From contig NZ_SJPU01000003.1 of the NCBI RefSeq assembly GCF_007860105.1, positions 248,001 to 312,000 on the forward strand: a DNA stretch of 64,000 nt, given 5' to 3'. Of this stretch, positions 1 through 9,677 are shown in pieces (position 1 is the first letter of the stretch; every line of letters begins with the position of its first letter). Source of the stretch: Allorhodopirellula heiligendammensis (lineage in GTDB: Bacteria > Planctomycetota > Planctomycetia > Pirellulales > Pirellulaceae). The translations under genes were made by a program, and so were the position numbers. The notes below the pieces were generated by a model. That model made no database searches. It saw only the letters and a program-made list of their open reading frames with translations, and was not told the origin of the DNA.

Positions 1-482
1 AACTGCTTGATCATTTCCGCAATGCGTTTCTTTTCATCGCGGATCCGCGAGCTGCGGTCTTCACTGAGCAATAACTTCAGCAAACTTTCCAATTCGCCGG
101 TTGCTGCCTTTTGATCTTCGAGAGCCTTGGAGAGCTGGCCGCTAGCGATGAGCGTACTCGCTCCTCGCATTTTTTCGAGCACGAACCGCTCGCGAGATTG
201 GCGTGCGACTCGCTTGAGCAGCGCTGCTCGCTCGGGGTTCTCTCGACTTTCGACATCCGCGAGCCGGAGCAGTAGTTCTTCCAGGCGAGCGTAACGGGTC
301 GCCACACTGGACTGCTTTGCCACCAACGGATCTGACGGAGCGTTCACGTCACTCGCATCTTGAGCCTGCACCGATCGCGTGGCTGGAATCAGCACCAACA
401 TTGATAAAACGACCAAGGCTCCGCCCCACAGGCGGCTGCCGAAGGATGCGGGATTTCGTCGTTTTTGTTCAATGCCGTGCAT
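1..482 (-). CDS. Exported coiled-coil protein, N-terminal part
   Basis: A minus-strand frame opens with ATG at 480-482 (MHGIEQKRRN) and runs off the left edge of the window, so only about 160 N-terminal residues are visible. Residues 18-39 form a hydrophobic stretch (GGALVVLSMLVLIPATRSV) ending in VQAQDAS, a good signal peptide with a cleavage site after AQA. The rest is Arg/Glu/Leu-rich and predicted helical (RYARLEELLLRLADVESR, then KALEDQKAATGELES), as in a coiled coil. It lies about 150 bp downstream of the DUF4175-like gene on the same strand and may share its transcript. In planctomycetes such proteins accompany MoxR/DUF58/Bat-type clusters; that placement is family knowledge, not seen here. 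The function is unknown. Confidence 0.75.
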   Translation of the reverse strand, partial: MHGIEQKRRNPASFGSRLWGGALVVLSMLVLIPATRSVQAQDASDVNAPSDPLVAKQSSVATRYARLEELLLRLADVESRENPERAALLKRVARQSRERFVLEKMRGASTLIASGQLSKALEDQKAATGELESLLKLLLSEDRSSRIRDEKKRIAEMIKQ

Positions 483-629
483 ATTGATGCTGTGATCAGG
501 AATGTGGCGGTGAGATGTTGCCCGGAAGATGGGCGGCGTCGTCGAACGAATGGGGGGCGAAAATGGGAGTGCGAGCTCGATGCATCGATCCAGCATATAC
601 GGAAGTAGTCCGACAGCCTGCTGATGAGG

Positions 630-3206
630 TTATTTAAACAGATCCAAGACGCGATTCTTTTGCTCGTCCTCAGTTTCGTCCAATAAACTTTCTTGATCCT
701 CGATCAATCCGCGCATCAGGTCTAATATCTCGTTAAAACTCTCCAAGTCCAGCATTTTTTCCAGGACGGCAGACAGTTGCAGTAAGATTTCGTCGTTGGT
801 AGCGACGGCCTCCTGCACTGCTTGCTCCATTTGACCAACCGTTGACACGCTCCCATTTTCGCTTTCCTCGGGATCGGCTGTCGACATCAAAATGCGTTCC
901 AATTCGACTATTTGACGTCCTAAACGCGGGAAAGGTTCCTCCACAACGGTATCGAGCGGCATCCGGACACCTTGTTCGAGACGTTCGCGACGGTCGACCG
1001 AATCGATGCGATTGTTGATCATTTCCAGCACCAAATCGTCCAATCCGGCGACGATGCCTGCGAGTTCGTCAGTCGACTTGGCCGCTTGCAATCCAGCTTG
1101 TCGGATCCGCAGCTGTACGCGTTGTCGTGAACGAAAATCCTCCCGCTCAGCTTCACCGGTTCGGTTTGCCGCGTCTGAATCGTCGGATTTAGTATCGGAT
1201 CCATCGGGCGACGCTGTGGAACTGGCATCGCCCGCATTGGAATCGCTCGTTAGCTCACCGATCACTTCGGTGGCTTCACCTTGAATTGCGGTCAAGCTCT
1301 GCCGCAGACGACGAGTCTCGTCGATGGCTTGTTCGAGCCTAGAACGGAACTCCAGCTCCCTTCGTTCCAGTGTCGCCAGCAGCGTTTCGGGCGTGACCAC
1401 CTGCAGGCGTACCAGCTCACCCTGCGTCACATGCTCGGTTCCTAAATTGAATCGGTCTCGAGCGGCAGTACCGATGATCACTGTCGCGCCAGGTACGACG
1501 GATGGGAGGACCTCCTGATCGACGAGTTCCCGCAGGTCGATCGCCAACTCAGCTTGGCCATCTCGGTCGAGCTCGGGAGCGACCATGTACTCCTGCTCAC
1601 CCAGGGACGAGGCTTGGGTCGGTGCGGTGATCGGTGATGAGCTTGGCGCCTCGCCTCCCTGCTCCTGCTCGGCCTGATTGCGGACACGCATCGTGACGGT
1701 CATCTCATCGACGCCATAGTCATCGGTAGCAGTGGCCGTTATAGGCAGATACGCGATCGGTGTGATCGCACTTCCAATGCCGGACAACTTCATCGTGGTT
1801 GTAGGCGGTTCGTCACGCACAACCCCGACAAAATACCGATAGGCGGCCTGCGCGGAGATTCCTTCCGCATCCCGAGGGACAATACGGATGGATGTGGGGC
1901 TGCGAACGTCGTCCAGTTGCAGGGTAAAGCTCATCGCGTCCTCAGCAATCTGTACCGGTACTAACTCCGCCGCGTTGGATCCCTCAGGCGGAGTGGTGGC
2001 TGGGGCCGATGCCACCGCATTCTCAGGGTTCGCGGAAACGGACCGCCGGGCATCGATGTCGTCGCCAGACAGAACGACGTCGACTTCGCCGATCGGTGAG
2101 CTCGTGCGTCCCACTAAGGTCAGCGAGCTGCCCTCGCGAACTCGCACGCCGGCTTGATAGTTGAGTTGCTGGTCGTACTGTTGGTCGACCGAAAACACCC
2201 GTAGGTAGTCGGGATACCGAACTTGCATGCGCATGTCCGCGATCGCAGGTGGATCGACTGCTTCGATGCGGTAGTCACTCAGTCGGTCGTCGAGTCCGCG
2301 AATCGTCAGTGAAACGGATCCTGCAAGCGAGGCCAATGGCGGCCCATCCAAAACGAATGACTGATAGCCATCAACGACGCGACCGACACGGCGCAGATTA
2401 CTCTGCCCTCGTTTACCCTCTCCATCGACGTAGGACACCGTGCAGAGCGAAGGGATTTGATGTCCGTGCTCGTCACCAGCCGCACGAATGCGGAGAGTCG
2501 CGTTGCTCCCCCGCGCTAATCGCACCACCCGATCTTCGAACTCGACCAACCGTGTCGCACCCTCGTCATTCTCGGTCGCAGCGATGATGGGCACTTCGAT
2601 CCCAACCATCTCCAGGGCGGCGCGGCGGGGCCACGGGGAATCCGACCATAGCGTCAGTCGACTGATCGCCCTCGCGAAGGTGTGCGGGCTGGCAACCGCC
2701 ATGATCAGGGCCGCGAGTAGGAGTGGTACCACCAGCATCAGTTTCTGACGGATGGGTTCGGTGCGGAAGACTCGGCTCAGATCCACACGCGAGACTTGCT
2801 GCTCCGCTTCCTGCAGTACCTCTTTCATGAAGGTCGCACTGTGCGCGTCGCCCGCTCGGGGTGTCTCGCCCAATTGCACCGCCGTCACCAACCGCCCACC
2901 AAGTTCCGGATGCTGGCGTTCAATCAATAGCGCCAATGAATCATCGGGCAGCCTCCGACGCATCGGTGAAATCAGAAAACGCCACAACAGAATGCCCGTC
3001 AGAGCTATCGTCGCAATCAAAACGACCGCTCGGGCCGACCGTGGCATCTCCGTGCCACCAATCCGGACCGGTAGGTAATCAATCAGAAAGGCGATCCAAA
3101 ACGCCGTGAGAATCGCTGCGGCAACAGCCAACAACGAATCCCACACGATGTACCGACGCACTCGATTTCGCAGTCGCGATAACAGTGATTGCAGTTTCGG
3201 ATGCAT
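630..3206 (-). CDS. DUF4175-like large membrane protein
   Basis: This 858-residue protein starts MHPKLQSLLSRLRNR. Hydrophobic segments lie at about residues 20-45 (DSLLAVAAAILTAFWIAFLI), 62-80 (VVLIATIALTGILLW) and 155-172 (LMLVVPLLLAALIMAVAS). A long extracytoplasmic region follows with beta-rich, Ig-like stretches (for example QVRYPDYLRV and VTATDDYGVDEM-type motifs). The C-terminal 250 residues are charged and helical, with an acidic Ser/Asp linker near residue 680. This layout matches the planctomycete DUF4175-like proteins that usually neighbour MoxR ATPase, DUF58 and BatA-type genes; only the flanking coiled-coil protein is visible here. It is probably an envelope-anchored structural or assembly protein. 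No catalytic motif was recognised. Confidence 0.8.
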   Translation of the reverse strand: MHPKLQSLLSRLRNRVRRYIVWDSLLAVAAAILTAFWIAFLIDYLPVRIGGTEMPRSARAVVLIATIALTGILLWRFLISPMRRRLPDDSLALLIERQHPELGGRLVTAVQLGETPRAGDAHSATFMKEVLQEAEQQVSRVDLSRVFRTEPIRQKLMLVVPLLLAALIMAVASPHTFARAISRLTLWSDSPWPRRAALEMVGIEVPIIAATENDEGATRLVEFEDRVVRLARGSNATLRIRAAGDEHGHQIPSLCTVSYVDGEGKRGQSNLRRVGRVVDGYQSFVLDGPPLASLAGSVSLTIRGLDDRLSDYRIEAVDPPAIADMRMQVRYPDYLRVFSVDQQYDQQLNYQAGVRVREGSSLTLVGRTSSPIGEVDVVLSGDDIDARRSVSANPENAVASAPATTPPEGSNAAELVPVQIAEDAMSFTLQLDDVRSPTSIRIVPRDAEGISAQAAYRYFVGVVRDEPPTTTMKLSGIGSAITPIAYLPITATATDDYGVDEMTVTMRVRNQAEQEQGGEAPSSSPITAPTQASSLGEQEYMVAPELDRDGQAELAIDLRELVDQEVLPSVVPGATVIIGTAARDRFNLGTEHVTQGELVRLQVVTPETLLATLERRELEFRSRLEQAIDETRRLRQSLTAIQGEATEVIGELTSDSNAGDASSTASPDGSDTKSDDSDAANRTGEAEREDFRSRQRVQLRIRQAGLQAAKSTDELAGIVAGLDDLVLEMINNRIDSVDRRERLEQGVRMPLDTVVEEPFPRLGRQIVELERILMSTADPEESENGSVSTVGQMEQAVQEAVATNDEILLQLSAVLEKMLDLESFNEILDLMRGLIEDQESLLDETEDEQKNRVLDLFK

Positions 3207-3343
3207 CGTGGATTCAGTCAGGAGTGCGAAAATGGTCGAGACCCAGCCTCAACATGATACCAGCTCGCCGTCAGCAAGGGCAGCATCCCTCGAGATCACC
3301 GTTGTCAACTACCCGCACAGCGGCTGGTGATGATTGCTGACCG

Positions 3344-6334
3344 CTAGCGATAGTCGAACTGCACCGTGGCGGTGGTTTCGGTATCGCAGACCGCCCGTAT
3401 CCAACAAGCGGAAAACGCCTCTGGGAACTCATGCCGCAGAGTTTCTCCGGCCGGCACGTCGAAAGGATGGTGGTCTACCCAACGGTCGTTTCCATCGAGA
3501 TCAATCTGGAGGGTGATGCGGACCGGTTGGGAGCCGCCGTGCGACAGCGTGACGGTCTTCCGGTCGTAACCTTTCATCAGATACGGATCCGAGGGGTTCC
3601 CGGGTTGGACCTCGGTCTGCAACCAGGGGCCCCCGTGTCCCACAGGTTTGCCGAGCTTCCAAAGGTCGTCGATGCCACCAAACCAGAGACCGGTCTTGAA
3701 CGCGTCGCTGCGGAAGACGTGACCGTCGTCCGTTGCGTCCGGTCGGATTCCGCACAGCACCAGCAATCCGTTCCACGAGCAGAAGTCAGTGATCTGTTTC
3801 GAATGGCTCGATACGGGCCGCATCAAATTCCACGCAGGCGGCGCACCGTTGGTGACCAGAGGCACCTCGTAAAAGGTGCCGTGGATATTGGCAAGATGAC
3901 GTTCGGATTCGACTTCACGCGAGGCTCGCGGCCAACCCGAAGGAAATGGCTTGTCATATGCGGCGTCGCCTTTGGGCAGACGCAGTCGCTTGCCCCCACG
4001 ATGCACGACGACCGATGCGTCATCGATCGAAAAATCCCGCTCGACCTGCAGCAGTTTCGCGAGTTGGACGTCGGCTCCGTCTGGTTCGAATGTAAAGTCT
4101 GCCTTTGTGAAATCGAAGTTGCGATCATCGCTGGTGAGCACGCGCAGATCTCGATCGCGTTTCGCCGGGTAAACTAGACTGGCCAAGGCATTTTTCTCAC
4201 CGACATCGGCAAGGCCAGCGAAAAGCAGCCTGTGTTCTGAAGTGTCGCCATCGATGAATTGGTTGGAAGTCTGGTGCAGGATGGCGGTAGCCACGCAGTC
4301 GCGATCAACGACAAATCGTAACCACTCGGCCTCCAAATCAGCAGGCAGTACTTTCGCAAGCGAGTCGCCGACCGCCAACTCAATCGTTTCCAAATCGGTC
4401 CACGAATTGTTTCCATGCCGGTCCACCTGGAGTGTCATCTGCACGGGACCGGCCGCAGTCGGGTCGGGAGCGTCCCGTCGAGTCGGCATTTCCACCGAAA
4501 CGCCGGCCGCGGATAAAATGGAGTCGGCAGGACCATCTTCGGCTTTAACGAACGCGAGATGCGGCGTTCCAAACGAACCCTTCGTGTGCTCAAACGAATT
4601 GCCCGGAATTGCGACCCTCCCAGCTGGGAAGTCACGAGCATAAATGCGGTCCTGCACCTGTTTGCCCCACGTCAACGTCAGGTCAGTCTGAGTCCATTCA
4701 GGCGACAATGTTGATTCGCCACGACCATCGACGGCAACATACACGGTCGCCGGTCGGCTGAGCTGAAACTCAAAGCCATCGGCAGGCACTCGCCAATTAC
4801 CGCGCCGGATGGTGACCCGCGGGAGACGCGAGAGCGACTCCGGCAACTCCGTGATGGGCAGTTGATCGGTAGTTCGTCGGATGGATGTGGCAACGGGCTT
4901 GATTTGCCCAATCGCCACGTGCAGGACGCGTTGGTCAAAACCGGCGATGAGGAACGGATCGGATGGTTTGTCCGCGAGCACCTCGTCTTCAATCCATGGT
5001 CCACCATATCCGCTGGCAGGCCCCCATTCCTTGAGATTGTCGTAACTCCCAAACCATAGATTGCTCTGCGGTTGCCCAGCGAGCGGATTTCCTTGGATGC
5101 TAGTTTCATCGGTCGCCAGCACTAACTTACCGTTCCACGCACAGAAGTCTGGCACATATCGCAAATGGCTACCGATCGGTCGGATTCCCGCTGAGTTGCC
5201 GCTGGAAAACGTCTTTGGAAAGTCGAAGAACATCCCGTGCATATCCATCATCCAGCGACCATCGGTGATCTCGCGAATACGCGGCCATTCAGTGTACCAG
5301 CCGTGCTTGGCATCGTTGCAATAAGCGGCTTTGGGCAACAGATACGTATACCAAGTTCCATGGTCGAGGACTTTCAGACGAACGCTGCGGCGGTCCCAGC
5401 CCATGGTCCAAATCGGATCGTCGCCGTCACTGCCACCGGTGATTCCGTTCGGGCCAGTGACCTCGGTGTACTGGCGTCTTTCTACGATCGTCCAGTTCTC
5501 GCCATCAAATTCCGCTAAGACGCCTCGTTCCTCCGGTGATTTGGCTTCGCCACCCACTAGAACGTCCTGGTAGTCGCCGACATGCAACTCGCCATTATTG
5601 GAAATGACCAGGCGACCCTGCGACGTGTAGCCTCCTTTGCCATGCCAACCGGGAACAGGCTTCTTGAAGAGCCGATTCACGGCGAGGGTATGGACGTTCG
5701 CCTCCCAAATAGATCCCTCCATATCGACGTAATAGACCATGTTCTCGGGATCGACGAGGTGACGCGCGATTGCTGTGACCCGGATCGGCATGTCCTGTGG
5801 CTGGATCGTGCGTATCTTCCCATGCTGGTCGATCAAGTGATGAGCGATCAGTAGTTGATTCGACTCCGCGTGAATCATTCGCCCGGCCGGTGTTCCACCG
5901 ACACTCTCAGGATGAATCATCATCGGTTGCGTTAAATCCGCATCGATTGAGAACAGCTTATGTTCGCTGCCTCGAGGCATGTGCGGTGCGTAGTTCACCA
6001 TCCACAGCTTTCCGGCCCAAGGCACGACTGCCCCGATGCCACATTCGTTGTGGCCTTCTTTGTAGTGGGCACCGTTTTGACTGTATACGCCATAGGTAGT
6101 CAAATGGGGATAGATGCCGCTGATGTGAATATCTGTGCGAGCGGGCTGGGTGAGGTTGCTTTGATTCGCAGACGCACGGTCGCTATCAGAACGCTGGTCG
6201 TCGGTCGCAATGAAGACGATATTGGGTCGGCTCGCTTGCTCAGCGGCATCTGGCTCATTGGCTGGCGACATATTGCCGAGCAATATCAGAATCACAAGGC
6301 AACTGGCGAAATGGATCATGTTCTTGGGATTCAT
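3344..6334 (-). CDS. Large exported protein with internal repeat and a sulfatase-like N-terminal remnant
   Basis: The frame opens at 6412, but I prefer ATG 6334 (MNPKNMIHFASCLVILILLG), because it gives a signal peptide directly. The protein is about 996 residues. Residues 35-50 read SRPNIVFIATDDQRSD, which is the opening strand and metal-binding Asp-Asp of type I sulfatases, but nothing sulfatase-like follows: no C/S-x-P-x-R motif is seen. The remainder is beta-rich, probably propeller-like. Two modules of about 95 residues resemble each other: each has DFC-WNG-LVL, then LWFG, GGPW and PSDP-L--G-D. It is likely a secreted protein for polysaccharide or surface use. The function is unknown and the N-terminus may be a recombination product. 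Confidence 0.8.
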   Translation of the reverse strand: MNPKNMIHFASCLVILILLGNMSPANEPDAAEQASRPNIVFIATDDQRSDSDRASANQSNLTQPARTDIHISGIYPHLTTYGVYSQNGAHYKEGHNECGIGAVVPWAGKLWMVNYAPHMPRGSEHKLFSIDADLTQPMMIHPESVGGTPAGRMIHAESNQLLIAHHLIDQHGKIRTIQPQDMPIRVTAIARHLVDPENMVYYVDMEGSIWEANVHTLAVNRLFKKPVPGWHGKGGYTSQGRLVISNNGELHVGDYQDVLVGGEAKSPEERGVLAEFDGENWTIVERRQYTEVTGPNGITGGSDGDDPIWTMGWDRRSVRLKVLDHGTWYTYLLPKAAYCNDAKHGWYTEWPRIREITDGRWMMDMHGMFFDFPKTFSSGNSAGIRPIGSHLRYVPDFCAWNGKLVLATDETSIQGNPLAGQPQSNLWFGSYDNLKEWGPASGYGGPWIEDEVLADKPSDPFLIAGFDQRVLHVAIGQIKPVATSIRRTTDQLPITELPESLSRLPRVTIRRGNWRVPADGFEFQLSRPATVYVAVDGRGESTLSPEWTQTDLTLTWGKQVQDRIYARDFPAGRVAIPGNSFEHTKGSFGTPHLAFVKAEDGPADSILSAAGVSVEMPTRRDAPDPTAAGPVQMTLQVDRHGNNSWTDLETIELAVGDSLAKVLPADLEAEWLRFVVDRDCVATAILHQTSNQFIDGDTSEHRLLFAGLADVGEKNALASLVYPAKRDRDLRVLTSDDRNFDFTKADFTFEPDGADVQLAKLLQVERDFSIDDASVVVHRGGKRLRLPKGDAAYDKPFPSGWPRASREVESERHLANIHGTFYEVPLVTNGAPPAWNLMRPVSSHSKQITDFCSWNGLLVLCGIRPDATDDGHVFRSDAFKTGLWFGGIDDLWKLGKPVGHGGPWLQTEVQPGNPSDPYLMKGYDRKTVTLSHGGSQPVRITLQIDLDGNDRWVDHHPFDVPAGETLRHEFPEAFSACWIRAVCDTETTATVQFDYR

Positions 6335-6412
6335 GGTGGTGATCAATTGGGGTAGACGAACAACCGGACGCACGCGAGGTGCGTTCTCACCCCGGGGGTT
6401 TACTCTATACAA

Positions 6413-6855
6413 TATTTTCTAACGCCGCATGCGCCTTGGAGCCATCGTAGTCAATCTGATTCGAACTGGTGAGTTTCTGCGCTCGAATACGCTTGGAGTA
6501 CCCGTGCGCCGCTAGAGGACACACCACGATTGCGGGATTGAAGGCGGAAGCACGATGCCAAAATCGGTGAGCCCATCGAGCCACCTCACTTTGCGACAGA
6601 AACCTGGATCATCTGGCGAACCAATGCAACGCGAATTTGTAGCGGAACGGCGCAAGCCGTCCGGTGACTCACATTGGAGCATCCCAGGGTACCCGACGGC
6701 TTGCGCCCGTTCCGCTGCGGGAATGGTTCTGAATGGATACAATTCAGAAGTCTATGATAACTCCCACGATCATATGGCAACCACTAGTTGCACCGATAGA
6801 ATTAATGACCTCAGCCTCGTCGAAAACACCACCACGGCTTCGCGCCAGAGATGAA
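6413..6855. other. Intergenic region between divergent genes
   Basis: About 440 bp separate the minus-strand exported protein and the plus-strand hydrolase-like gene. The only clear structure is the REP-like inverted repeat at 6641-6716. The short open frames here are not supported by signal peptide, motif or ribosome-binding site. Promoters for both flanking genes must lie here, but no convincing -35/-10 pair was found. Confidence 0.5.
6641..6716. repeat. REP-like palindrome (imperfect inverted repeat)
   Basis: Left arm 6641-6661 (AGCGGAACGGCGCAAGCCGT plus C) pairs with right arm 6695-6716 over 21 of 22 positions; the right arm has one extra base, giving a single bulge. The loop is 33 nt. 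No T-run follows, so it is not a classic terminator. It resembles the intergenic REP elements mobilised by REP-associated tyrosine transposases; relatives of that transposase family occur at 50.6-52.3 kb in this window. Confidence 0.75.
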
Positions 6856-8958
6856 ATGAATTTTTTGATGCTACCACGGTTCTCAATGTTTGTTCTGCTC
6901 GCTGTTTTCCCAGTCAGAGGCTGGGGGCAGGACTTCTCGTTTCGCAAGCCGCTTGAGAAGGAGGTGCTCGGTGAGTCCTTTCCCAAAGCCGGACTTGTCT
7001 TCCGCGGGGAGAACCGGCGTGAAACAGGACCGGATTACGAAGACTGGGAGCAGGACGTCGCTGGAAACGTAGGCATTATCCGCAAATTTGTTCGTGAAGA
7101 GCTGAACCACCCCGATCGCATGGACGAGGCTCGATTGAGCTCGTACCTCAATCGATATGCGGCCGCTCATCCGCTTGAGCTCTTTCTACTGCATTTCAAT
7201 TCGCGGGCGAAGCTATTCGACTTTCACGCCGACAAGTTCTGGGTCGGGCATTATCTGCAACAGCAGGGTGTGCAGTGTCAGGAAGCGATTGATCGAGATC
7301 AGACTGTGATTGCAGTTCCTGGGACCAATCGGTTCAAGGTGCAGAAACCATTTCCCGGGCAGCCAGCCCGCATCGAGGACTCCGTGTTGTTGCTGGTTGA
7401 GCGCGATCAGGAGGGCGTATTTCATTGGGAGAACCACGAATTTGTGTTCCTGGTGAACGTCAATGCGGACGACAAGACATTGACCGTAAGGCGAGGTGCT
7501 CACCACACCGGTCCGGCCAGTTTCAAAGCGGGACAATGCTATGTCACCCAGATTAAGCAGTATCGAGACCGCCTGGTCTTTAATTTGTCACTGGACTGTC
7601 CGCGGAGCCCCAACGGCCAACAGGCAGCGGACGTGCTGCTAGCGCTATTCGATTCGTGGTTTTGCCAGGGCGGTCCGCTGGAGCCGATGGATGGTATCGC
7701 GTTTGACGTTCAATACTGGGATATTTCCTCCAACTTCGATACCAATGTGGATGGTATCGCTGACGGCGGAATCATTCGTGGGCAGCCACGATGGGCTCAG
7801 GGCGTATACAGATTTTCAAAATCCATTCGCGAGCATTTTGGTGACGACTTCATCATCACATCGGACGGTCACCGCAAAGCCAATTCGCAGGCCATTGGTA
7901 TTCACAATGGAATCGAATCCGAAGGCCTCGTGCAACACAATGATGGTTGGCGTGGAATCTCTCGCACCGTGAATACTCACCAGTACTGGAACACATTCAA
8001 CACTTCCGCAATCAACTTCAACTACATCGTGACCAAGTTAGTCGATCGTCAGGACGCCAAGGCGGCAACCCGACTGCACCGTTTCGCTCATGCGATGGCT
8101 GCCTGTTTGGGAGTAGGTTGCACTGACGCCATCGAAGACGTGATCAAGGGCACTGAGCAGGAACATTTTTGGCTTGGCAAAGCGGTCGGCCCCATGGTCA
8201 ATTTGGCGGAGACGAGTAACCAAGTTGTCTATCGAATGCCAGATGTTTTAGGTGATGACGATCTGGGGCGATGGTCATCGGCAGACGACGTTCTCATTTC
8301 CCGTAGTAGCGACGGAGGTCTGCGTATTGGTCGTAGAAAGGGCTCGTCGGCAGAGCTGGATAGTGAGCGTGCCGATAGGGCGTCGAAAGCTGACGGCTAC
8401 GCTGCTTTGCCGTCGCTGTCCTTTGAGATGACGCTAGATCTTCCGCCAGGCGATCTGTTCGTCACATTGGACGTTCGATCAGAATCGGCACGGGAAGGGT
8501 TTTCAGGGACAGAAGTTCCTCGGCTGATGACGTTTGATCTTGCGGGGCACTACGACGACCCGCAAGTCGGACCGCGCGGTCTCGATATCTGGACCTTGGC
8601 TGGCCAACGTGACTACTTTGCGAGCGAATTCTACGTTCGCAACGCGGGCGGCGATGAAGGACGTGACAACGTGAGGATGCGGTTTGAAATCGACGGTCCT
8701 GGTGACCTGTACCTGAAAAACCTCGTCGTCCGAAACGCAAGCGTTTTCTATGCTCGCGAATTTGAGCATGGCGTTGTTGTCGTGAATCCGAGCTTGCAGC
8801 CTGGTGCGATCAATCTCATTGAGCACTTTGGCCAACACGATTACGCAGCGATTCGATCGAGTGATCCCCGCGATTCAGTCAACAATGGCCTAGCGATCGC
8901 AAATCCGGCGGCGTTGAAGGTCGAACCGGTGTCCGGGTTGTTTATCTCCAAGCAGTAA
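6856..8958 (+). CDS. Exported putative glycoside hydrolase-like protein
   Basis: ATG 6856 (MNFLMLPRFSMFVLLAVFP) gives a signal peptide ending near RGWGQ; the frame is open further upstream, but those residues look non-coding. The mature protein of about 680 residues has an alpha/beta region with DGIAFDVQYWDISSN and DDFIITSDGHRK, which look like beta-strand ends of a TIM barrel carrying Asp residues, as in putative glycoside hydrolases. The last 200 residues are beta-rich (LPSLSFEMTLDLPPGDLF and the following segment) and could be a carbohydrate-binding domain. I cannot assign a GH family, so catalytic function is inference only. It stands alone on its strand, with a minus-strand operon downstream. 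Confidence 0.7.
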   Translation: MNFLMLPRFSMFVLLAVFPVRGWGQDFSFRKPLEKEVLGESFPKAGLVFRGENRRETGPDYEDWEQDVAGNVGIIRKFVREELNHPDRMDEARLSSYLNRYAAAHPLELFLLHFNSRAKLFDFHADKFWVGHYLQQQGVQCQEAIDRDQTVIAVPGTNRFKVQKPFPGQPARIEDSVLLLVERDQEGVFHWENHEFVFLVNVNADDKTLTVRRGAHHTGPASFKAGQCYVTQIKQYRDRLVFNLSLDCPRSPNGQQAADVLLALFDSWFCQGGPLEPMDGIAFDVQYWDISSNFDTNVDGIADGGIIRGQPRWAQGVYRFSKSIREHFGDDFIITSDGHRKANSQAIGIHNGIESEGLVQHNDGWRGISRTVNTHQYWNTFNTSAINFNYIVTKLVDRQDAKAATRLHRFAHAMAACLGVGCTDAIEDVIKGTEQEHFWLGKAVGPMVNLAETSNQVVYRMPDVLGDDDLGRWSSADDVLISRSSDGGLRIGRRKGSSAELDSERADRASKADGYAALPSLSFEMTLDLPPGDLFVTLDVRSESAREGFSGTEVPRLMTFDLAGHYDDPQVGPRGLDIWTLAGQRDYFASEFYVRNAGGDEGRDNVRMRFEIDGPGDLYLKNLVVRNASVFYAREFEHGVVVVNPSLQPGAINLIEHFGQHDYAAIRSSDPRDSVNNGLAIANPAALKVEPVSGLFISKQ

Positions 8959-9185
8959 ACCAGCACAATGTTGGGAGAATTCTCGGCAGCGTCGCCGAGG
9001 AAGTAAACCCTCAGGGCCCGACAAAATGATGCGAGAAGAAAAGTAGATGAGTTCGCCGGTCAAAGTATCACTGCCGGGAATTGCACCGGTTTCTAGTCCC
9101 GGAAAATGCTGCACACCACGGCGACTCAGAAGAGCGTCCGCATTGCAGGTCTGCAGGACATCATGCCGAGGAACAGATGATTGAG

Positions 9186-9662
9186 CTATGCGGGCAGTCG
9201 GCTCTTCAGCTCGTTGATAAACCGCTCGCGGTGAACAGGTGAGATGATGTACTCACGTCGATCGGTTTGAATGGCCACTCGCCGTAACGATAGAGCGGGA
9301 CCGCTACGTAAGGTCGATGATCGGTTGACGCCCTGGATCGCGTCGTAGGGTATCTGATAGCAGATCACGCCGCAGCGGATAGATAAGGCGTCGGTTAGAA
9401 ACGTATAGCGGCACGGCGCTGCAAATATTGCCGTCACGATTAGAATTGCCGCCGCTGTCAAAAACATACTCGATGCATCAGCAGCCCGATCGTTGAATAT
9501 CAGTACGATGCCAAGCACCACTGCAAACAGGATCGGCAACACGAGTAGTAATCCCACCCACCAATCTATTGCCGAGCGATAGACGCTCGGTTGACGATCT
9601 GATTCGACGGACTGCGACCGAACAGATCGCTCAACGGGCGGAGATGAAGTGGGTTCAGTCAC
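9186..9662 (-). CDS. Bacterial PH-domain membrane protein
   Basis: A 158-residue protein. Residues 1-25 are polar, followed by two membrane segments at about 30-52 (WWVGLLLVLPILFAVVLGIV) and 63-82 (MFLTAAAILIVTAIFAA). The C-terminal half matches the short bacterial PH domain (bPH_6, PF06713 type): YTFLTDALSIRCGV, IPYDAIQGV, then PALSLRRVAIQT and a final ISPVHRERFINELKSRL. It is the last gene of the four-gene operon that includes the ABC transporter, 15 bp after the permease stop, so it probably works at the membrane with that transporter. Its role is not known. Confidence 0.85.
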   Translation of the reverse strand: MTEPTSSPPVERSVRSQSVESDRQPSVYRSAIDWWVGLLLVLPILFAVVLGIVLIFNDRAADASSMFLTAAAILIVTAIFAAPCRYTFLTDALSIRCGVICYQIPYDAIQGVNRSSTLRSGPALSLRRVAIQTDRREYIISPVHRERFINELKSRLPA

Positions 9663-9677
9663 CAGAAAGATAAACCT

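Noticed and set aside
3431-4177. Plus-strand frame of 248 codons opposite the large exported protein
   Set aside because: No signal peptide, motif or ribosome-binding site; the minus strand carries the repeated protein modules.
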